Shown: one piece after another, positions 61,501 through 64,000 of the stretch
Numbering within the stretch: position 1 is the first letter of the stretch
Layout of the letters: every line of letters starts with the position of its first letter
Assembly (NCBI RefSeq): GCF_051106095.1
Contig: NC_135785.1
Span: 186,262,045-186,326,044, forward strand
DNA: 64,000 nucleotides
Direction: 5' to 3'
Origin: Pogona vitticeps
Lineage: Eukaryota; Chordata; Lepidosauria; Squamata; Agamidae
The notes under the pieces: generated by a model
Database searches by the model: none
Seen by the model: the letters and a program-made list of their open reading frames with translations, nothing else
What the model was told of the DNA's origin: nothing
Position numbers and translations under genes: made by a program

Positions 61501-62157
61501 TTGGTATAAAAAGCCTTTCTCTTGGACAGTTTTTTCATCTCAGAACAAGACTTGCTGGGAAAATACACTGCAAAAAATACCTACAAAGAATGAACACAAC
61601 CCTGTTGGGAGCAGGAATTAAAAACCAACGTAATCTTGCACGGGACCTGTCCTTACCTGTGTTAGCCACTCCTGTCAATCTATTGTTGAAGGGCACAGTA
61701 AAACTTTAAAAGCAACTTTACATATAATCTCTTGGATTATGTATAATTATAAGCAGAAGGACTTTAAATAAAAGAAACATATCCAATAAAAGACTGCAGA
61801 GCCAGATAACAAGCAATTATACAATTCATTTTCTCAACCTGTAACGATTAAGATTGTAGGGGGGAAATTGGTAGCAAATTACTGTAAATAAGGCCTTGGT
61901 TCTGAACTTAAAATTGTCACAGCCAAAACTCTTAACAGAATAACATTGGGAACAGACTATTTTGCATGTTACAGTAAAAGTAACATACCTGGATATCACG
62001 ATATGACAGAAGTAAATTGATTACAATGTCAGAAGTTAGGACTTCAGTATTATCCATACGAAGTTTAATCCTGGTCAGCTCCTTTGCCAGTTCTTCTCCT
62101 TGGTATTTCTCTCTAGCTTTTCTAATGTCATTTAACAAAGTCTCCTTAAAATATGTA
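14617..62157 (-). CDS. MAP3K15: Apoptosis signal-regulating kinase 3 (MAP3K15), 25 exons, 5' end outside the window
   Basis: Serine/threonine MAP3K of the ASK family that activates MKK-p38/JNK signalling. Known work links ASK3 to osmotic stress and WNK1 control. Exons join to 1091 residues. The order is: TPR-rich central regulatory region (1-326), PH-like segment (about 327-404), kinase domain (about 415-675), 14-3-3-type motif RSTSLP (688-693), conserved tail (745-900), coiled coil (about 955-1005) and SAM-like end (about 1015-1078). Kinase landmarks are GKGTYG (419-424), AIK Lys441, HRDIKGDN (531-538), DFG (552-554), activation-loop Thr570 in TETFTGT, and APE (577-579). It looks fully functional. 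MAP3K15 is chosen over MAP3K5/6 by synteny with PDHA1 and by similarity of the tail to ASK3. Confidence 0.95.
14779..14855 (-). CDS. MAP3K15: MAP3K15 exon (SAM-like domain)
   Basis: Encodes [20 protein letters not shown] then RFLRLR, with the last codon split CG|. The introns on either side are tiny (80 and 86 bases). Donor CG|GTAAGA. Confidence 0.95.
14942..15039 (-). CDS. MAP3K15: MAP3K15 exon (start of SAM-like domain)
   Basis: Encodes (E)[19 protein letters not shown] through [20 protein letters not shown] is the first helix of the SAM-like fold. Acceptor TTACAG, donor AGG|GTAAGA. Confidence 0.95.
15208..15320 (-). CDS. MAP3K15: MAP3K15 exon (coiled coil)
   Basis: Encodes [20 protein letters not shown] followed by [17 protein letters not shown]. 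The regular leucines fit the C-terminal coiled coil that supports ASK oligomerisation. The donor G|GTAGGT is chosen over a nearby GTATGA because only it keeps the frame with the next exon. Confidence 0.95.
15321..16410 (-). other. MAP3K15 intron, nothing recognised
   Basis: A poly-T/poly-A run lies at 15880-15895. No repeat ends or exons were recognised. Confidence 0.5.
16411..16618 (-). CDS. MAP3K15: MAP3K15 exon (acidic linker into coiled coil)
   Basis: Encodes [20 protein letters not shown], an acidic variable linker, and ends [14 protein letters not shown], the start of the coiled coil. Split codons lie at both ends (G|AG and AG|G). Confidence 0.95.
16803..16873. repeat. Imperfect palindrome, about 24-bp arms
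   Basis: AAAGGATAAGTTAATCAAAT is answered by ATTTGATTAATTTGTCCTTT, and the centre is AGAGCC-AG-GGCTCT. The structure is intronic, and no terminal-repeat signature ties it to a known element. Confidence 0.8.
17459..17600. mobile_element. hAT-like element fragment
   Basis: CAGAGGCCCCCAACCCCCAG then GTCCGCGACCCAGTGCTGG resembles the hAT end CAGGGGTCCCCAACC. The opposite end was not found, so the right boundary is approximate. Confidence 0.4.
17601..18864 (-). other. MAP3K15 intron stretch with SINE remnant
   Basis: A degraded tRNA-like SINE remnant on the minus strand may lie around 18780-18860 (TCTTAAATCCCAGCCCACC). The phrase TTACAACAACCCTGTGGTAG near 18086 is a piece of a common retroposon. 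Nothing coding was recognised. Confidence 0.35.
18865..19008. mobile_element. Short inverted-repeat element (GGCTGAAATCCTGTTGC group)
   Basis: The left end GGCTAAAATCCTGTAGCTTA is answered by the right end TAAGCAAAAGGATTTCAGCC. Inside, AGCAACTGGAGTAGGCTC pairs with GGGCCTAACTCTGGTTGC. It is about 144 bp and non-coding. Confidence 0.6.
19086..19191 (-). CDS. MAP3K15: MAP3K15 exon (conserved tail)
   Basis: Encodes [20 protein letters not shown] then [15 protein letters not shown] and one base. Nearly identical to other ASK kinases. Acceptor TTGTAG, donor G|GTAAGT-like (GGTAAG). Confidence 0.96.
19843..19886. repeat. Perfect 17-bp hairpin
   Basis: CAAGGATGTGCTGCCAT, a 10-base loop CTCCCCTGAA, then ATGGCAGCACATCCTTG. 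Intronic, with no mismatch in the stem. Confidence 0.9.
20030..20215 (-). CDS. MAP3K15: MAP3K15 exon (conserved tail)
   Basis: Sixty-two codons, [20 protein letters not shown] through [11 protein letters not shown], phase 0 at both ends. It contains the invariant LDFDS and LFGFQDA motifs of ASK kinases. Donor GCT|GTATGT. Confidence 0.97.
20480..20995. repeat. Pyrimidine-rich degenerate repeat block
   Basis: About 500 bases of C/T-rich sequence on the plus strand are built from variants of CCTTCCCTTGCTGCCAC and CTGCTGCCACC. It is much richer in G+C than the surrounding intron. No terminal repeats were found; long frames across it reflect composition only. Confidence 0.6.
20996..22744 (-). other. 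MAP3K15 intron stretch, nothing recognised
   Basis: No element boundary was recognised. A CTCCTCCTCTTCCTCC run lies near 22372-22395. Confidence 0.4.
22745..22852 (-). repeat. SINE remnant
   Basis: On the minus strand, GGTGTGGTATAGTGATAGAG and GATCTGGTTTCAGATGCCC resemble a tRNA-like head and B box. The tail CACTTGGCCATGG is shared with the SINE at 63391-63590. Confidence 0.5.
23017..23344. mobile_element. hAT non-autonomous element
   Basis: The left end GAGGGATGGCAAACCTATGG and the right end AAAAAGGTTAGCCATCACTG are inverted hAT-type termini. Flanks CACTAAGT (23009-23016) and CACTAGGC (23345-23352) fit a mutated 8-bp target duplication. It is GC-rich and has no transposase. Open frames inside it are not genes. 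Confidence 0.75.
24043..24118. repeat. (GT)n array with CG-rich end
   Basis: A long GT run (24043-24085) passes into GCGTGCGTGCGCGCGCACGC, an alternating purine-pyrimidine tract. Confidence 0.95.
24533..24564. repeat. (CAA)n/(TAA)n array
   Basis: Short AAC/AAT trinucleotide array about 40 bases beyond the donor of the next MAP3K15 exon. Confidence 0.9.
24608..24782 (-). CDS. MAP3K15: MAP3K15 exon (conserved tail)
   Basis: Completes AG|T (Ser), then [20 protein letters not shown] and [20 protein letters not shown] to [15 protein letters not shown] is diagnostic of ASK kinases. Donor CAG|GTAATA. Confidence 0.97.
25310..25465. mobile_element. Short inverted-repeat element (GGCTGAAATCCTGTTGC group)
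   Basis: Left GACTGAAATCCTGTTGCTTA, right ACAGGACTTCAGCC. The inner arms GAGAGTAGGCCCATTGA and TCAATGGGCCTACTCTAG are inverted copies. No coding content. Confidence 0.65.
25770..25947 (-). CDS. MAP3K15: MAP3K15 exon with 14-3-3-type motif
   Basis: Encodes [20 protein letters not shown] followed by [12 protein letters not shown] and ends [13 protein letters not shown] fits the mode-1 14-3-3 motif RSxSxP, at the place where ASK1 has RSISLP. Split codons lie at both ends. Donor AG|GTAAAA. Confidence 0.94.
25948..26989 (-). other. MAP3K15 intron, poly-G run only
   Basis: A run of 12 G bases lies near 26131-26142. No mobile element was recognised. Confidence 0.5.
26990..27173 (-). CDS. MAP3K15: MAP3K15 exon (kinase C-lobe end)
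   Basis: Encodes [40 protein letters not shown] and ends [11 protein letters not shown]. It holds the conserved arginine of subdomain XI (DPNKR) and closes the kinase domain. Donor G|GTAATG. Confidence 0.97.
27690..27965 (-). repeat. tRNA-headed SINE, degraded
   Basis: Minus-strand head GCCAATGTTGTATAAAGGTA with a B-box-like CAGTTCAAGTTCCC. The right boundary is set by the head, the left by loss of recognisable sequence. Confidence 0.45.
28290..28440 (+). repeat. tRNA-like SINE fragment
   Basis: GATTCAGTAGAAGAGCATGT and GCTTTGCATGTGTTTTCCAG resemble the head shared with the minus-strand copy at about 33945-34045. Confidence 0.4.
29030..29187 (-). CDS. MAP3K15: MAP3K15 exon (activation loop end, APE)
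   Basis: Begins (G)[20 protein letters not shown] and ends [13 protein letters not shown]. It contains APE and the DIWSLGC motif of subdomain IX. Acceptor CTTTAG, donor AAA|GTAAGT. Confidence 0.98.
29866..29948 (+). repeat. Retroposon 3' tail
   Basis: TGTAAGCCACCCCGAGTAGA then GGGGTATAAATCAAATGAAT and an AAAT-rich end, the same tail design as at 3400-3460. Confidence 0.6.
30829..31251. mobile_element. Tigger-like non-autonomous DNA element
   Basis: CAGTGGTGCCTCGCTTAATG to CGAGGCACCACTG with TA at 30827-30828 and 31252-31253. It is 423 bp, with AAAATGGCCACC and AAAATGGCCGCG motifs and a CATAGGAACGCATTGAAG palindrome near 31128-31163. Confidence 0.87.
31252..32074 (-). other. MAP3K15 intron stretch; (TC)n run
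   Basis: A TC-rich simple repeat lies at 31832-31862. A degraded piece of a common squamate repeat (GCAGTCCTAAGCACACAC, GAAAATAACTCCCAATG) is visible at 31887-31975. Confidence 0.4.
32075..32320. mobile_element. Short inverted-repeat element (GGCTGAAATCCTGTTGC group)
   Basis: Left arm GTAGTTACACCAACAGAAGG, then GCAGTGGCAAATCACTACTA. Right arm TAGAAGTAATTTGCCACTGT, then CACCAGTATAACTAAGTAAC and AGGATTTTGGCAAT. Imperfect arms of about 70 bases; non-coding. Confidence 0.55.
32509..32586. repeat. (GAAA)n microsatellite beside a splice donor
   Basis: About 19 GAAA units. Read in the sense of MAP3K15 it is (TTTC)n beginning only about 11 bases into the intron after the exon at 32597-32702. Confidence 0.97.
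32597..32702 (-). CDS. MAP3K15: MAP3K15 exon (catalytic loop, DFG, activation loop)
   Basis: Encodes [20 protein letters not shown] then [15 protein letters not shown] and one base. It holds the metal-binding Asn and Asp (GDN, DFG) and the activation-loop threonine equivalent to ASK1 Thr838. Donor G|GTAATA. Confidence 0.97.
32887..33017 (-). CDS. MAP3K15: MAP3K15 exon (kinase, HRD)
   Basis: Encodes [40 protein letters not shown] and DIK. The catalytic aspartate is in HRDIK at its end. Donor AAA|GTGAGC. Confidence 0.97.
33174..33240 (+). repeat. CR1-like LINE 3' end
   Basis: GAGCAGGGGTTGGACTTGAT, CTTCCAACTCCATTATTCTA: the generic CR1 3' terminus with ATTCTA-type repeats. Confidence 0.6.
33845..34050 (-). 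repeat. tRNA-like SINE
   Basis: The minus-strand head GGTGGTAGCTGAGTGGCAGC is followed by GCTTTGCATGTAAAAGGTCC. Related to the fragment at 28290-28440. Confidence 0.45.
34051..35141 (-). other. MAP3K15 intron stretch; short (TG)n
   Basis: A TG run lies at about 34753-34785. Nothing else recognised. Confidence 0.5.
35142..35269 (-). CDS. MAP3K15: MAP3K15 exon (kinase N-lobe, helix C)
   Basis: Encodes [42 protein letters not shown]. The helix-C glutamate is in HEEIALHK. The donor G|GTTTGT is weak for a constitutive exon. Confidence 0.96.
35270..36429 (-). other. MAP3K15 intron stretch; lone inverted-repeat end near 36311
   Basis: GTTGTGCAACAGGATTTCAG at about 36314-36333 matches the right end of the GGCTGAAATCCTGTTGC group. 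No other structure was assigned. Confidence 0.4.
36430..36660. mobile_element. Palindromic short element (GGCTGAAATCCTGTTGC group)
   Basis: GCAGCAAATTGCCACTAGTT pairs with AATTAGTGGCAATTTGCTAC. The centre ATGCACCAA-TTGCATGAG-TTGGTGCAT is a perfect short hairpin, and the right end is CCAACAGGATCTGTC. The left limit is approximate. Confidence 0.55.
36786..36919 (-). CDS. MAP3K15: MAP3K15 exon (kinase glycine loop, ATP lysine)
   Basis: Encodes [44 protein letters not shown]. The G-loop and the VAIK-type lysine are both intact. Acceptor CTTTCAG, donor AG|GTCAGT. Confidence 0.97.
37441..37595 (+). repeat. Interspersed repeat, class unassigned
   Basis: ATAAGAACATAAGAGCCCTG, CTGGATCAGGCCAAGGGCCC, ATCCAGTCCAGCTTCCTGCA is a sequence I recognise as highly repeated in squamate genomes. 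I cannot place it in a LINE or DNA family with confidence. Confidence 0.5.
37596..39128 (-). other. MAP3K15 intron stretch
   Basis: A degraded piece of a common squamate repeat lies around 38010-38100 (CAATCCTATGTATGTTTAC, TTCATTGGGGCTTAATTTT). The rest is unremarkable. Confidence 0.4.
39129..40088. mobile_element. Tigger-like element carrying a nested second element
   Basis: Outer ends CAGTGGTGCCGCGTTTAACG and GCGGGGCACCACTG, with TA at 39127-39128 and 40089-40090. The interior has two AAAATGGCCGCC/AAAATGGCCGGC motifs. The outer copy is split by another inverted-repeat element at 39479-40019. Without the insert it would be about 420 bp, like its relatives. Confidence 0.85.
39479..40019. mobile_element. 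Second Tigger-like family, nested copy
   Basis: Left CAGTGGGGTCTCTACTTAAG, right CTTAACTAGAGACCCCACTG, TA on both sides (39477-39478, 40020-40021). A second left-type end CAGTGGAACCTCTACTTAAG starts at 39623. The copy therefore either holds another partial element or a duplicated terminus. Confidence 0.8.
40229..40316 (-). CDS. MAP3K15: MAP3K15 exon (end of PH-like segment)
   Basis: Encodes [29 protein letters not shown]. The DGDTLEYEYD junction with the kinase exon matches ASK kinases. Donor GAA|GTAAGT. Confidence 0.95.
40383..40815. mobile_element. Composite of two short inverted-repeat elements
   Basis: Ends matching the GGCTGAAATCCTGTTGC group occur at 40386 (GTCCTGTTTGTGCC), at 40594-40612 (GTTGTGCAACAGGATTCTGG) and at 40795-40812 (CTGTGCAACAGGATC). 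TGGCAATTTGCTACC near 40759 links the second part to the element at 36430-36660. Boundaries are rough. Confidence 0.4.
41592..41687 (-). CDS. MAP3K15: MAP3K15 exon (PH-like segment)
   Basis: Completes AG|C (Ser), then [20 protein letters not shown] and [11 protein letters not shown]. Donor AG|GTGAGA. Highly similar to ASK1 and ASK3. Confidence 0.96.
41688..43085 (-). other. MAP3K15 intron stretch; (TTTA)n with possible LINE tail
   Basis: (TTAA)n at about 41912-41931. A TTTATTTATTTATTT run at about 42295-42310 is followed by TTTTTAGCCGCACCATTACT, possibly a minus-strand retroposon tail. Confidence 0.4.
43086..43516. mobile_element. Second Tigger-like family, stand-alone copy
   Basis: Right end TCAAGTTGAGGTACCACTG. 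The left end CAGTG at 43086 is separated from GTACCTCAGCTTAAGAAC by an inserted TAGTATAGTACATA. TA at 43084-43085 and 43517-43518. Shares TTAAGAACTTAATC and CCACTAGGGGGCAAATTTT with the nested copy at 39479-40019. Confidence 0.75.
43535..43745. mobile_element. Degraded inverted-repeat element
   Basis: ATTCAAATGGGCCTAGTCAC and CTAGAGTAGGCCCATCTGAC are the inverted core arms seen in the elements at 18865 and 25310. The termini are worn. Confidence 0.45.
43746..45527 (-). other. MAP3K15 intron stretch, nothing firm
   Basis: A+T-rich sequence. A weak remnant with AAAATCAATGGGACTGAATG lies near 44676. No exon was found. Confidence 0.4.
45528..45577 (-). CDS. MAP3K15: MAP3K15 exon (50 bases)
   Basis: Sixteen codons [16 protein letters not shown] plus AG. 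A micro-sized exon supported by exact phase continuity (ATG|AAA before, AG|C after). The donor AG|GTTGGT is weak. Confidence 0.93.
46306..46413 (-). CDS. MAP3K15: MAP3K15 exon
   Basis: Thirty-six codons [20 protein letters not shown] through WHVSPTEM, phase 0 at both ends. Donor ATG|GTAAGA. Confidence 0.97.
46414..47479 (-). other. MAP3K15 intron stretch
   Basis: Piece of a common squamate repeat near 46500-46575 (GCTGCAATCCCAGACTTGCT). Otherwise nothing recognised. Confidence 0.4.
47480..48075 (+). repeat. LINE ORF2 C-terminal fragment
   Basis: Lies antisense to MAP3K15. At 47760-47880 a frame reads [15 protein letters not shown] then [11 protein letters not shown], the C-terminal end typical of many non-LTR reverse transcriptase ORFs. 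At 47950-48030 another stretch reads [18 protein letters not shown]. The start is truncated; clade not determined. Confidence 0.6.
48076..48657 (-). other. MAP3K15 intron stretch after LINE fragment
   Basis: Moderately G+C-rich sequence (48090-48420) of unknown origin; a poly-T run at 48524-48537. Confidence 0.35.
48658..48808 (-). CDS. MAP3K15: MAP3K15 exon (central regulatory region)
   Basis: Fifty codons [20 protein letters not shown] through MNGLRFP. Acceptor TTTTCAG, donor [22 protein letters not shown] is invariant in the ASK family. Confidence 0.97.
48809..49519 (-). other. MAP3K15 intron stretch, nothing recognised
   Basis: A+T-rich intron with no recognisable element. Confidence 0.5.
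49520..49690 (+). repeat. SINE with BovB-like tail
   Basis: Head AGCTGGTATAGCTAAGTGGG and tail GGGAGGGTTGCCATAAATTG, GAATTAATATGATGGCATAT. Same tail as the copy at 5295-5520. Confidence 0.6.
49976..50135 (-). CDS. MAP3K15: MAP3K15 exon (central regulatory region)
   Basis: Fifty-two codons [20 protein letters not shown] through FKLKPPI with split codons at both ends. Acceptor GTCAAG (AAG rather than CAG), donor TG|GTAGGT. Confidence 0.97.
50415..50595 (+). repeat. tRNA-headed SINE (Sauria-SINE type)
   Basis: A-box region GTGTAGTGGATAGAGTG and B box GGTTCAAACCCC are well preserved; downstream CTCACTTACTTTGAAAGCCC matches the body of the minus-strand copies at 55160 and 63391. Confidence 0.75.
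50740..50812. repeat. (CTTC)n/(CTCC)n array
   Basis: About 14 CTTC units passing into CTCC units. Confidence 0.97.
50965..51062. repeat. Single-arm copy of the 7787-8135 element
   Basis: AGTCTTGTGGCACCTTAATG, TTTGGCATAAGCACAAGCCC, CTTCTTCAGATGCAAATTC match one arm of the earlier element. Confidence 0.5.
51361..51473 (-). CDS. MAP3K15: MAP3K15 exon (central regulatory region)
   Basis: Thirty-seven codons [37 protein letters not shown], with a split Trp before and a split Gly after. Donor G|GTGAAC. Confidence 0.97.
51968..52140 (+). repeat. tRNA-headed SINE with CR1-like tail
   Basis: GGATAGCTCAGTGGTCTGGA is a tRNA-like A-box head and GGCAGTTCAATTCCCC a B box. The tail GATCCAGAGGGTCCCTTTCC then CTGCAGTTCTAGGATTATTA resembles the CR1 3' end. 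Confidence 0.7.
52462..52632 (-). CDS. MAP3K15: MAP3K15 exon (central regulatory region)
   Basis: Begins [20 protein letters not shown], then [20 protein letters not shown] and [15 protein letters not shown]. Split Arg before and split Trp after. Donor TG|GTGAGA. Confidence 0.97.
52633..53765 (-). other. MAP3K15 intron stretch with 55-bp tandem duplication
   Basis: CATTACCTTGAAAGCTAGAT with the following TGTTTATTAAGAAGCCTT occurs twice, starting at 53146 and 53201. Nothing else recognised. Confidence 0.7.
53766..53930 (-). repeat. (ATTC)n/(TTTA)n and minus-strand retroposon tail
   Basis: ATTC units at 53770-53813, TTTA and GTTT units to about 53880, then CTATCCCACCCATCTAAACC and CTACTCTGGGCGG, the complement of the tail seen near 3410-3450. 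Confidence 0.7.
53953..54222 (+). repeat. Full-length-looking tRNA-derived SINE with L2-like tail
   Basis: Head GAGCCTCGTGGCACAGTGGT, B box GGGGTTCAATCCTAG, body GAGGTCGGTAAAATGAGTAC, tail GTAAACCGCCCAGACAGTGC and GGGGCAGTATATAAGCAGC. A 20-base CTATCCTTCC unit is duplicated in its middle. A poly-G run lies at 54119-54131. Confidence 0.8.
54223..54784 (-). other. MAP3K15 intron stretch, nothing recognised
   Basis: A+T-rich, no element recognised. Confidence 0.5.
54785..55002 (-). repeat. tRNA-headed SINE
   Basis: The minus-strand head GGTTGGATAGCTCAGTAGCT and B box GGGAGTTAGATCC are clear. The 3' part holds CATAAGTCAGAACTGACTTG, the BovB-like tail. Confidence 0.7.
55160..55345 (-). repeat. 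Sauria-SINE type copy
   Basis: Minus-strand GATGGACTAGGACTCACAAG, B box GTGTTCAAATCCC, tail ATAAGTTGGTTCTGACTTGA. Confidence 0.7.
55405..55562 (-). repeat. (TTTA)n and minus-strand retroposon tail
   Basis: About 25 TTTA units (55413-55510) followed by TATATCCCGCCTATCTGGTC and CCACTCTAGGCGGGAT. Confidence 0.75.
55563..60205 (-). other. Long MAP3K15 intron stretch with few recognisable elements
   Basis: A poly-T run at 57471-57483 and (TA)n at about 56527-56537. A worn LINE 3' end is possible at 59640-59700 (TGTATGTAACCTTCTCC, GGGTAGAAATTCGATATTT). No exon was found. Frames of up to 221 codons near 57222-57887 have no recognisable content. Confidence 0.4.
60206..60312 (-). CDS. MAP3K15: MAP3K15 exon (central regulatory region)
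   Basis: Encodes [35 protein letters not shown] and two bases of Arg. Too short of start codons to stand as its own frame, but identical in pattern to ASK kinases. Acceptor CACTAG, donor CG|GTAAGA. Confidence 0.96.
60313..61988 (-). other. MAP3K15 intron, nothing recognised
   Basis: No repeat boundary or coding similarity was seen. Confidence 0.5.
61989..62157 (-). CDS. MAP3K15: MAP3K15 exon, most upstream in the window
   Basis: One base of a split codon, then [64 protein letters not shown] followed by DYDAM in the next exon is conserved in the ASK family. Acceptor TCCTCAG, donor CAG|GTATGT. About 220 upstream residues must lie beyond the window. Confidence 0.96.
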
Positions 62158-62486
62158 CTGAGGAATGAAGGACAGATGGAAAACAAGTGTTATGTAATTT
62201 CCCCCCTGGTAGAACTAATTAAATACACTCATCAAAATATTAAACATTTATATTATATAACATTATTTAATTAATAAATGGGGTGGAAGACAAGTTCAGA
62301 GTGTTCCTAGACATCCCGACCTGACTTCCACTTCCTGTACAGAGTCCTGGTCATTAGCAGGGCGCCTCAGCATCACAAGTATATGCAAGAAAATCATTTT
62401 TTATACATTTCACAGAGTGCATGGATGTAGGGGATTGGCTAATGATTATAATCTTATCCCCATTTTTTATGTTTCATGTATGTATG

Positions 62487-62846
62487 TGTAGCAGATAGCC
62501 CAAACACCACCTGTCCGTCACTGCGGAACCTTGATGGGACAGCCAATAGAGAGACCAGAAGGCGGGGCCAGAGAGGAGTTTGATAGGTCGGGAAGAAGAA
62601 GAGAGGGAGGGCTGGACTGAGGGTTAGAGAACTAGAGGCTTGGGAACTGGACCAGGAGGGTCAGAGATAGATAGGGAGAGATAAAAGAGTGATTTGAATG
62701 AACCAGACCTTGTTTAAGATATGTGATAAGTTTCCTGTGATTTATACTGCAATTCCCAACTGAATATTAACCCCACCCTGTTCAATAAACCGATTGTGTT
62801 TGGCAGCATAAGTGTCCAGTACTTAACTGATGTTAAAGAAATAACA
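62487..62846 (+). mobile_element. LTR of an endogenous retrovirus-like or LTR-retrotransposon fossil
   Basis: The segment begins TGTAGCAGATAG and ends AATAACA (TG…CA). It contains AATAAA at about 62784 near its 3' end, and is followed at 62849 by TGGTGGCAGCG, which looks like a tRNA primer-binding site. A short piece of leader continues to about 62945, where the element stops being recognisable; it is a broken fossil with no gag, pol or env visible. Family and age cannot be fixed without a second LTR. Confidence 0.55.
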
Positions 62847-62949
62847 TCTGGTGGCAGCGTGAAGAGGAGAAAGGAGTGTGAGCCTTTGTGAGGAAGAAAT
62901 AAAACAGGGGCCACAAGGGCGAGCACCACAGTATGATATAGGAGGCACA

Positions 62950-63390
62950 GAGAGAATGTACATCTTGCTGAATTAGTAAAGGGTCAGATCCAGCTGAAAT
63001 TATTTCAATCAGCATTCATCTACCTCTACATTTATTTACATACAACTAAAGTTCCTATGCATGTTGATTTTTAAAAACATTGGTGCAGCTAGGGCTGGAT
63101 CATCTCTGCAGCTAAGATCCACTTCTTGCAAATTACTGTGCAGAGAACAGGGAGTGAGAGAAACAGGGCCACTGTCAGCCCATGAGGTGGCATGGATATG
63201 TCCGAGCTGACACTGCTCAATGCAGAATCCATTCCTTTTCCCATCTTCTTCTTCCCCCTTTAATCAAAACTTCAAAAACATATTACTATTCCCGGCAACA
63301 CAATGTTTCTTATTCCCAAGTGAAGGTTGTCAACTGAAAGCAGCATAAGCAATGCCCATTTTATTCCTTCTGTCTATAAGTTATGATTAG
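62950..63390 (-). other. Upstream MAP3K15 intron stretch, nothing recognised
   Basis: No exon or repeat recognised. Confidence 0.5.
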
Positions 63391-63590
63391 TTGTTGTTAC
63401 GTGCTATCAAGTCAGATCTGACTTAGAGCAACCCTAATAGGGCTTTCAATTTAAATGAGATATTTAAGGAGTGTTTTAACTACTTCCTCTATCCCAGTCA
63501 GTTTTCATGGCCAAGTGGGGATTCAAATCCTGGTCTCTAGAGTCTTAGTCCATCACTCTATCCACTACACCAAACTGGATATGATTAGAA
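63391..63590 (-). repeat. Sauria-SINE type copy
   Basis: Minus-strand head TTTGGTGTAGTGGATAGAGT, B box GGATTTGAATCCCC, and tail TTAGGGTTGCTCTAAGTCAG, ATCTGACTTGATAGCACGTA, ACAACAAC. The best-preserved BovB-like tail in the window. Confidence 0.8.
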
Positions 63591-64000
63591 GAGGTTTAAA
63601 ATGAAAAAGTGCACATGCTCAGAGTATTTCTTATCTCAGTCTGTCAATCAACCAACTGACCAGGCTTGGCAAACACTTGAACATCTGAAGACCCTTCAGT
63701 CTGTTGGCCATGAAATGGTAGTGTGTTGAGCAACACAGTAATTGAGGGCTTCATTTACTGTCTAACTCATGTTTCATCAATCTTGGGTCTAAAATTTCAT
63801 CACTGACAAAAGCATTTTAAAAGATGTGAACAAAGCTCATTAAAATTGAAAAGCAGGGTATAAACCAGAGTTGGGGACCTCAGGGCCAAATCCAGTCCCT
63901 AGACAGGCACGGTTTCTTCCCTATTACATTATCATTTGACTTTCCAGCTTTTACATATTTCACTCTTATTTTAAAAGGTTAACGTATCTCTCTTAAGACT

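Noticed and set aside
62158-64000. Search for a further upstream MAP3K15 exon
   Set aside because: No minus-strand frame with ASK-like content and matching phase was found; the next exon must lie beyond the window.

Overview
The window is vertebrate nuclear DNA, most likely from a squamate reptile (lizard or snake). It holds split genes with GT-AG introns. Its introns carry tRNA-headed SINEs with a BovB-like tail (Sauria-SINE type), CR1/L2-like retroposon tails, hAT and Tigger-like DNA elements, and many tetranucleotide arrays. No bacterial or viral gene layout is present. All family names rest on reading and memory of the families; no database was searched.

Left part (1-11260, + strand): the 3' part of PDHA1, the E1-alpha subunit of mitochondrial pyruvate dehydrogenase. 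Seven exons (the first cut by the window edge) encode the last 244 residues in one uninterrupted frame, with the thiamine diphosphate motif and all three regulatory serine sites.

Middle (11261-14616): a tail-to-tail intergenic interval. A single 2.43-kb TA-flanked inverted-repeat element (11748-14175) fills most of it. Its interior is a set of nested palindromes plus two tandem arrays with 156-bp and 125-bp periods. This is the most unusual structure in the window.

Right part (14617-62157 and beyond the right edge, - strand): MAP3K15 (ASK3). Twenty-five exons encode 1091 residues from the central regulatory region through the PH-like segment, the complete kinase domain, a 14-3-3-type motif, the C-terminal coiled coil and the SAM-like end. 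All phases join without a break. The 5' part of the gene lies beyond position 64000. PDHA1 and MAP3K15 are convergent neighbours on the human X chromosome, which supports both names.

The introns are filled with mobile elements: five Tigger-like elements with TIR CAGTGGTGCCTCGC, a second Tigger-like family (one copy nested in the first family), a group of short inverted-repeat elements sharing ends like GGCTGAAATCCTGTTGC, one well-bounded hAT element, SINEs of several types, LINE fragments in both orientations, and one LTR fossil near the right edge (62487-62846).

PDHA1 and MAP3K15 do not act in one pathway as far as the sequence shows. Their relation here is positional (shared 3' intergenic interval).
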